Under the pieces are notes generated by a model, which did no database searches, was not told the DNA's origin, and worked only from the letters and a program-made list of their open reading frames with translations. A stretch of 64,000 nucleotides of DNA, taken from NCBI RefSeq assembly GCF_008634025.1, contig NZ_PDCM01000002.1:3373001-3437000 (forward strand), read 5' to 3'. Each line of letters opens with the position of its first letter. Position 1 is the stretch's first letter. The DNA is from Streptomyces albofaciens JCM 4342. Lineage in GTDB: Bacteria; Actinomycetota; Actinomycetes; Streptomycetales; Streptomycetaceae. This document shows, in pieces, positions 60,816 to 64,000 of the stretch. Position numbers and translations under genes: made by a program.

Positions 60816-61313
60816 GTGACCCAGACCAGCGACAACGTCACCTGGCTGACCCAGGAGGCGTATGACCAGCTCAAGGCCGAGCTGGAGTACCTGTCTGGTC
60901 CCGCACGCGCCGAGATCACCGAGAAGATCGCGGCGGCCCGCGAGGAAGGTGACCTGAAGGAGAACGCCGGGTACCACGCGGCCAAGGAGGAGCAGGGCAA
61001 GCAGGACCTTCGCATGCGCCAGCTCAAGCAGCTGCTGGAGACCGCGAAGGTCGGCGAGGCCCCTGCCGCCACAGGTGTCGTGGCCCCCGGCACGGTCGTC
61101 ACCATCGCGTTCGACGGAGACCCGGACGACACGCTGACGTTCCTGCTGGCCTCGCGGGAGTACGCGAGCTCGGACATCGAGACCTACTCCCCGCAGTCCC
61201 CGCTGGGCGGCGGCGTGAACGGCAAGAAGGTCGGCGAGACCGCCGAGTACGAGCTCCCCAACGGCAAGAAGGCGTCCGTGAAGATCCTGGACGCCCAGCC
61301 GTACCAGGCCTGA
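60816..61313 (+). CDS. greA: transcription elongation factor GreA
   Basis: The predicted protein has 165 residues. The N-terminal coiled coil carries the acidic tip (REEGDLKENAGYHAAKEEQ), whose Asp/Glu residues stimulate RNA cleavage by stalled RNA polymerase. The C-terminal FKBP-like domain includes PGTVVTIAFDGDPDDTLTFLL and SPLGGGVNGKKVGETAEYELPNG in parts. GAGGAG precedes the GTG at 60816. A likely promoter lies near 60710-60740 (ttgtgc, taggct). Confidence 0.95.
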   Translation: MTQTSDNVTWLTQEAYDQLKAELEYLSGPARAEITEKIAAAREEGDLKENAGYHAAKEEQGKQDLRMRQLKQLLETAKVGEAPAATGVVAPGTVVTIAFDGDPDDTLTFLLASREYASSDIETYSPQSPLGGGVNGKKVGETAEYELPNGKKASVKILDAQPYQA

Positions 61314-61343
61314 GCGCCCCGCGGCGCCGGCCTGTAGCAGACG

Positions 61344-61382
61344 ACGTCCGGCCCGGAGCCCCAGCGGCTCCGGGCCGGACGT
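61344..61382 (+). terminator. hairpin terminator of greA
   Basis: A perfect 17-bp stem (acgtccggcccggagcc and its complement) has loop ccagc. It lies between convergent greA and the ABC permease gene and probably works in both directions. Confidence 0.92.
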
Positions 61383-61476
61383 GTGTGTACGGGGTGGTGG
61401 CGACGGCGTACGGCGTACCGCACCCGCGCGGGGCGCGCCCGGCCCCCCGCTCCGGGCCCGCCCGCGGGCCGGTGGC

Positions 61477-62337
61477 TCAGGCCGTGGCCGATCGGTACTT
61501 GCGCACCGCGAGCGTACGGAAGGCCACGATGATCAGGACCGACCAGATCAGCGACGCCCACACCGGGTGCTGCATCGGCCAGGCGTCGGGCGCCTTGTAG
61601 TTCGGCGGCAGGTTGCCGAACAGCTCACGGGCGGCCTGGACCGTGGCGCTGAAGGGGTTCCACTCGGCGATGTGCCGCAGGAACGTCGGCATGTTGTCCG
61701 AGGGCACGAAGGCGTTCGAGATGAACGTCAGCGGGAAGAGCCAGATCAGCCCGCCGGAGGTGGCGGCTTCCGGGGTGCGCACGGACAGGCCGATGAGCGC
61801 GCCGATCCAGGAGAACGCGTACCCGAGCAGGAGCAGCAGCGCGAAGCCGGCGACGATCTTGCCGAGGTTCTCGTGGGTCCGCCAGCCGACCAGGAAGGCG
61901 ACGACGGCCAGGACGACCAGCGTCAGCGCGGTCTGCACCAGGTCGGCGAGGGTGCGGCCGGTGAGGACGGCGCCGCGCGCCATGGGCAGCGAGCGGAACC
62001 GGTCGATCAGGCCCCGGTGCATGTCGTCGGCGATGCCGGCGCCCGCGCCCGCGGTGGCGAAGGTGACGGTCTGCGCGAAGATGCCGGCCATCAGGAACTC
62101 GCGGTAGGCCGCGGACGAGGTGCTGCCGCCGACGTTGATGGAACCGCCGAAGACATAGCTGAACAGCACCACGAACATGATCGGCTGTATCAGCCCGAAG
62201 ATCACCATCTCCGGGATGCGCAGCATGCGTATCAGGTTGCGCTGGGCGACGGTCAGGGAGTCCCGTATGGACTGGCTGATCGCGCCGCGCCGCTTGGGCA
62301 CCCCGACGCGCGGGGCCGCTGGGGTCACGGTGGTCAC
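61477..62337 (-). CDS. ABC-2 type permease (DrrB-like)
   Basis: The predicted protein has 286 residues and six membrane segments. ABC-2 signatures: LIRMLRIPEMVIFGLIQPIM, FRSLPMARGAVLTGRTLAD and FPLTFISNAFVPSDNMPTFL. It pairs with the ATPase encoded immediately upstream; the GTG at 62337 overlaps its stop by 4 bp. DrrAB-type systems export lipophilic drugs such as anthracyclines, or lipids. The substrate here is unknown. Confidence 0.9.
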   Translation of the reverse strand: MTTVTPAAPRVGVPKRRGAISQSIRDSLTVAQRNLIRMLRIPEMVIFGLIQPIMFVVLFSYVFGGSINVGGSTSSAAYREFLMAGIFAQTVTFATAGAGAGIADDMHRGLIDRFRSLPMARGAVLTGRTLADLVQTALTLVVLAVVAFLVGWRTHENLGKIVAGFALLLLLGYAFSWIGALIGLSVRTPEAATSGGLIWLFPLTFISNAFVPSDNMPTFLRHIAEWNPFSATVQAARELFGNLPPNYKAPDAWPMQHPVWASLIWSVLIIVAFRTLAVRKYRSATA

Positions 62338-63395
62338 TTGGCGCCCTCCTTGGTCTCGGGTGCCGGCTTCGGGGCGCGGCGCCCCGAGCGAGCGGTCCGG
62401 CCGGACGCGGCGCCGCCGTCCGCGTCGTCGCCGTCCTCGCAGTTCGGCTCCGCGGCTTCCGCGACATGGCCGGTCAGCGAGATGAACACATCGTCCAGGG
62501 TCGGGCGGCGCAGCCCGATGTCGTCTATCTCCACACCGCGCGCGTCCAGTTCGCGGATGACCTCGGCGAGCAGCTTGGCGCCGCCGGTGACCGGCACAGT
62601 GATCTTGCGGGTGTGCTGTTCGATCTTGCTCTCGCCCTTGCCGAAGCCGCGCAGCACCTCGTCGGCCGTGCCGATGTGCTCGGCGGCGTGCACCACGACC
62701 TCGACCCGCTCGCCGCCCGTACGCGCCTTGAGCTGGTCGGACGTGCCGCGGGCGATGACCTTGCCGTGGTCGACCACGCAGATGTCGTGCGCGAGGTGGT
62801 CGGCCTCTTCCAGGTACTGGGTCGTGAGCAGCAACGTCGTGCCGCCGGCGACCAGTTCCTGGATGACCTCCCACAACTGCTGGCGGTTGCGCGGGTCCAG
62901 GCCGGTGGTGGGCTCGTCCATGAACATCACGGGCGGGCTGACGACCAGCGCGGCCGCCAGGTCGAGCCGGCGCCGCATGCCGCCGGAGTAGGTCTTGGCC
63001 GGCCGGTCGCCGGCGTCGGCGAGGTGGAAGCGTTCCAGTAGCTCGGTGGCCCGGGCCTTCGCGTCCCGGCCGCTCATCTGGTAGAGCTTGCCGACCATGG
63101 TCAGGTTCTCACGGCCCGTCAGGTACTCGTCCACGGCGGCGAATTGGCCGGACAGGCCGATGGACCGGCGTACTTCGTCGGGGTGCTTGAGGACGTCGAT
63201 ACCGGCGACGACCGCGGTGCCCCGGTCGGGCCGGAGCAGGGTGGTGAGGACGCGTACGGCGGTGGTCTTGCCCGCACCGTTCGGGCCGAGCAGTCCGAGG
63301 ACGGTTCCTTCGGGGACGTCGAGGTCGACGCCGTCCAGAGCCCTCACCTTGCCGAAGGTCTTGACCAGACCCTCGGCGTAAATGGCGCCTGGCAT
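62334..63395 (-). CDS. ABC transporter ATPase (DrrA-like)
   Basis: The predicted protein has 353 residues. Motifs: Walker A GPNGAGKTTAVR, Q-loop GLSGQFAAVDEYLTG, signature YSGGMRRRLDLA, Walker B VMFMDEPTTGLDP, and H-loop-region TTQYLEEADHLAH. The C-terminal ~100 residues include the DrrA-type regulatory region (RRPTLDDVFISLTG) and a low-complexity tail. It energises the ABC-2 permease downstream in a two-gene operon. Confidence 0.93.
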   Translation of the reverse strand: MPGAIYAEGLVKTFGKVRALDGVDLDVPEGTVLGLLGPNGAGKTTAVRVLTTLLRPDRGTAVVAGIDVLKHPDEVRRSIGLSGQFAAVDEYLTGRENLTMVGKLYQMSGRDAKARATELLERFHLADAGDRPAKTYSGGMRRRLDLAAALVVSPPVMFMDEPTTGLDPRNRQQLWEVIQELVAGGTTLLLTTQYLEEADHLAHDICVVDHGKVIARGTSDQLKARTGGERVEVVVHAAEHIGTADEVLRGFGKGESKIEQHTRKITVPVTGGAKLLAEVIRELDARGVEIDDIGLRRPTLDDVFISLTGHVAEAAEPNCEDGDDADGGAASGRTARSGRRAPKPAPETKEGAK

Positions 63396-63541
63396 GTGGG
63401 TACTCCCAAGGTATGGGTTAACTCCAGGAAGAATTTTACTTTTCGGACCATGGCCGCGCTATGGGCACATATCCGGCAACGGGGATGCCGTCCAGCGCAC
63501 GGCGGCGCCCCCCGTCGACCCGAACCATAGCGCACACGCGA

Positions 63542-63555
63542 TACATCGCGATATA
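63542..63555. promoter_or_regulatory. AT-containing near-palindrome upstream of the ABC exporter
   Basis: TAcATCGCGATaTA has a perfect 8-bp core (atcgcgat) and stands out as AT-rich in this region. It lies ~147 bp upstream of the ATPase start and could be an operator. Confidence 0.35.
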
Positions 63556-63666
63556 CGCCAGAAGACGTTTGCGTACCCGCGTCACCATGGCCCGCGCGAT
63601 ACCCCGGTCCCGCACCTCGGCTCTCGGCGGCCCGACAGCGGCGGAACCGCCCGGCCGGACAGGTTC

Positions 63667-64000
63667 TCAGCCCATGACGGTGTAGCCCGCCTGCCGCAGG
63701 GCCGTGCCGACCTCGGTGCAGTGTTCGGGGCCCTTCGTCTCCAGGTGCAGTTCCACCTCCGCTTCCGTGAGCCCGAGACGCGGATCGGTCCGTACGTGGC
63801 TCACGTCGAGGACGTTGGCGTCGACCTCCGACAGCACCGCCAGAAGCGTCGCCAGGGCGCCCGGCCGGTCCGTCAGCCGCAGGCGCAGGGACAGATAGCG
63901 TCCCGCGGCCGCCATGCCGTGCCGCAGGGTGCGCTGCATCAGCAGCGGATCGACGTTTCCCCCGGACAGCACCGCGACCACCGGCCCCTCGAAGGACTCG
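63667..64000 (-). CDS. ilvA: threonine ammonia-lyase, C-terminal part (cut by window edge)
   Basis: About 110 C-terminal residues are visible and the frame runs off the window. VVAVLSGGNVDPLLM is the glycine-rich PLP-phosphate-binding end of the fold-type II catalytic domain. An ACT-like regulatory domain follows (LRLRLTDRPGALATLLAVLSEVDANVLDVSH, in parts; LHLETKGPEHCTEVGTALRQAGY). The single short ACT domain suits the ~400-residue form of threonine ammonia-lyase that makes 2-oxobutanoate from threonine. Confidence 0.85.
   Translation of the reverse strand, partial: ESFEGPVVAVLSGGNVDPLLMQRTLRHGMAAAGRYLSLRLRLTDRPGALATLLAVLSEVDANVLDVSHVRTDPRLGLTEAEVELHLETKGPEHCTEVGTALRQAGYTVMG

Overview
The window is actinobacterial chromosome, almost certainly Streptomyces. 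Codons are very GC-rich with G or C at third positions, GTG and TTG starts are common, genes end in perfect GC-rich hairpins without long U-runs, and the gene set is typical of the genus: mycothiol amidase Mca, GTP-dependent PEP carboxykinase, a DUF4307 protein, XRE-DUF5753/DUF397 remnants and a Tad pilus locus. No tRNA, rRNA, CRISPR array, transposase or phage gene is visible. The first gene (alpha/beta hydrolase) and the last (IlvA) are cut by the window edges.

Layout. 0-9 kb is housekeeping: AI-2E-type transporter, secreted transglycosylase, PhoH/PIN ATPase, cis-prenyltransferase, YghZ-type aldo/keto reductase, type IV prepilin peptidase and a DUF192 protein. 9-13.3 kb is accessory: a decayed XRE regulator with a DUF397 gene, a Cmx-like MFS exporter with its probable TetR repressor, and an alpha/beta hydrolase carrying an expanded minisatellite. 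13.5-23.7 kb is a minus-strand tad/flp pilus locus (CpaB, CpaE, two TadE, TadA, TadB, TadC, Flp, TadG-like, lipoprotein, OmpA-like). Its genes and gaps carry an unusual number of short tandem repeats. 24-27.7 kb holds secreted hydrolases: a GH18 chitinase behind a DasR-type operator, an S1 peptidase and an M14 carboxypeptidase. 28.4-35.8 kb is a carbon and D-amino-acid catabolism block (GntP permease, RidA, IclR regulator, PfkB kinase, D-serine-dehydratase-like enzyme, N-acyl-D-amino-acid deacylase). A KAP NTPase fused to a receiver-like domain overlaps its end tail-to-tail.

37.9-47.5 kb is mostly core metabolism and regulation: aminotransferase, pckG, trhA, TetR, MerR, a zinc-independent MDR oxidoreductase and a YyaL-type thioredoxin-domain protein. 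47.8-54.9 kb is the most unusual part, a seven-gene minus-strand operon. In transcription order it encodes an Fe(II)/2-oxoglutarate dioxygenase, an RlmN/Cfr-like radical-SAM enzyme lacking the N-terminal accessory domain, a cysteine-motif protein resembling radical-SAM enzymes, two more dioxygenases, a free-standing peptidyl-carrier-protein/thioesterase didomain and an MFS exporter. Consecutive genes from the first dioxygenase to the carrier-thioesterase overlap by 4 bp. There is no adenylation domain in the window. I read it as an uncharacterised small-molecule pathway working on a carrier-bound (probably amino acid) substrate, with export built in.

55.3-64 kb returns to conserved chromosome: a STAND/TPR protein with an Arg in place of the Walker A Lys, a small membrane protein, mca, a DUF4307 protein, greA, a DrrAB-type ABC exporter and the C-terminus of ilvA.
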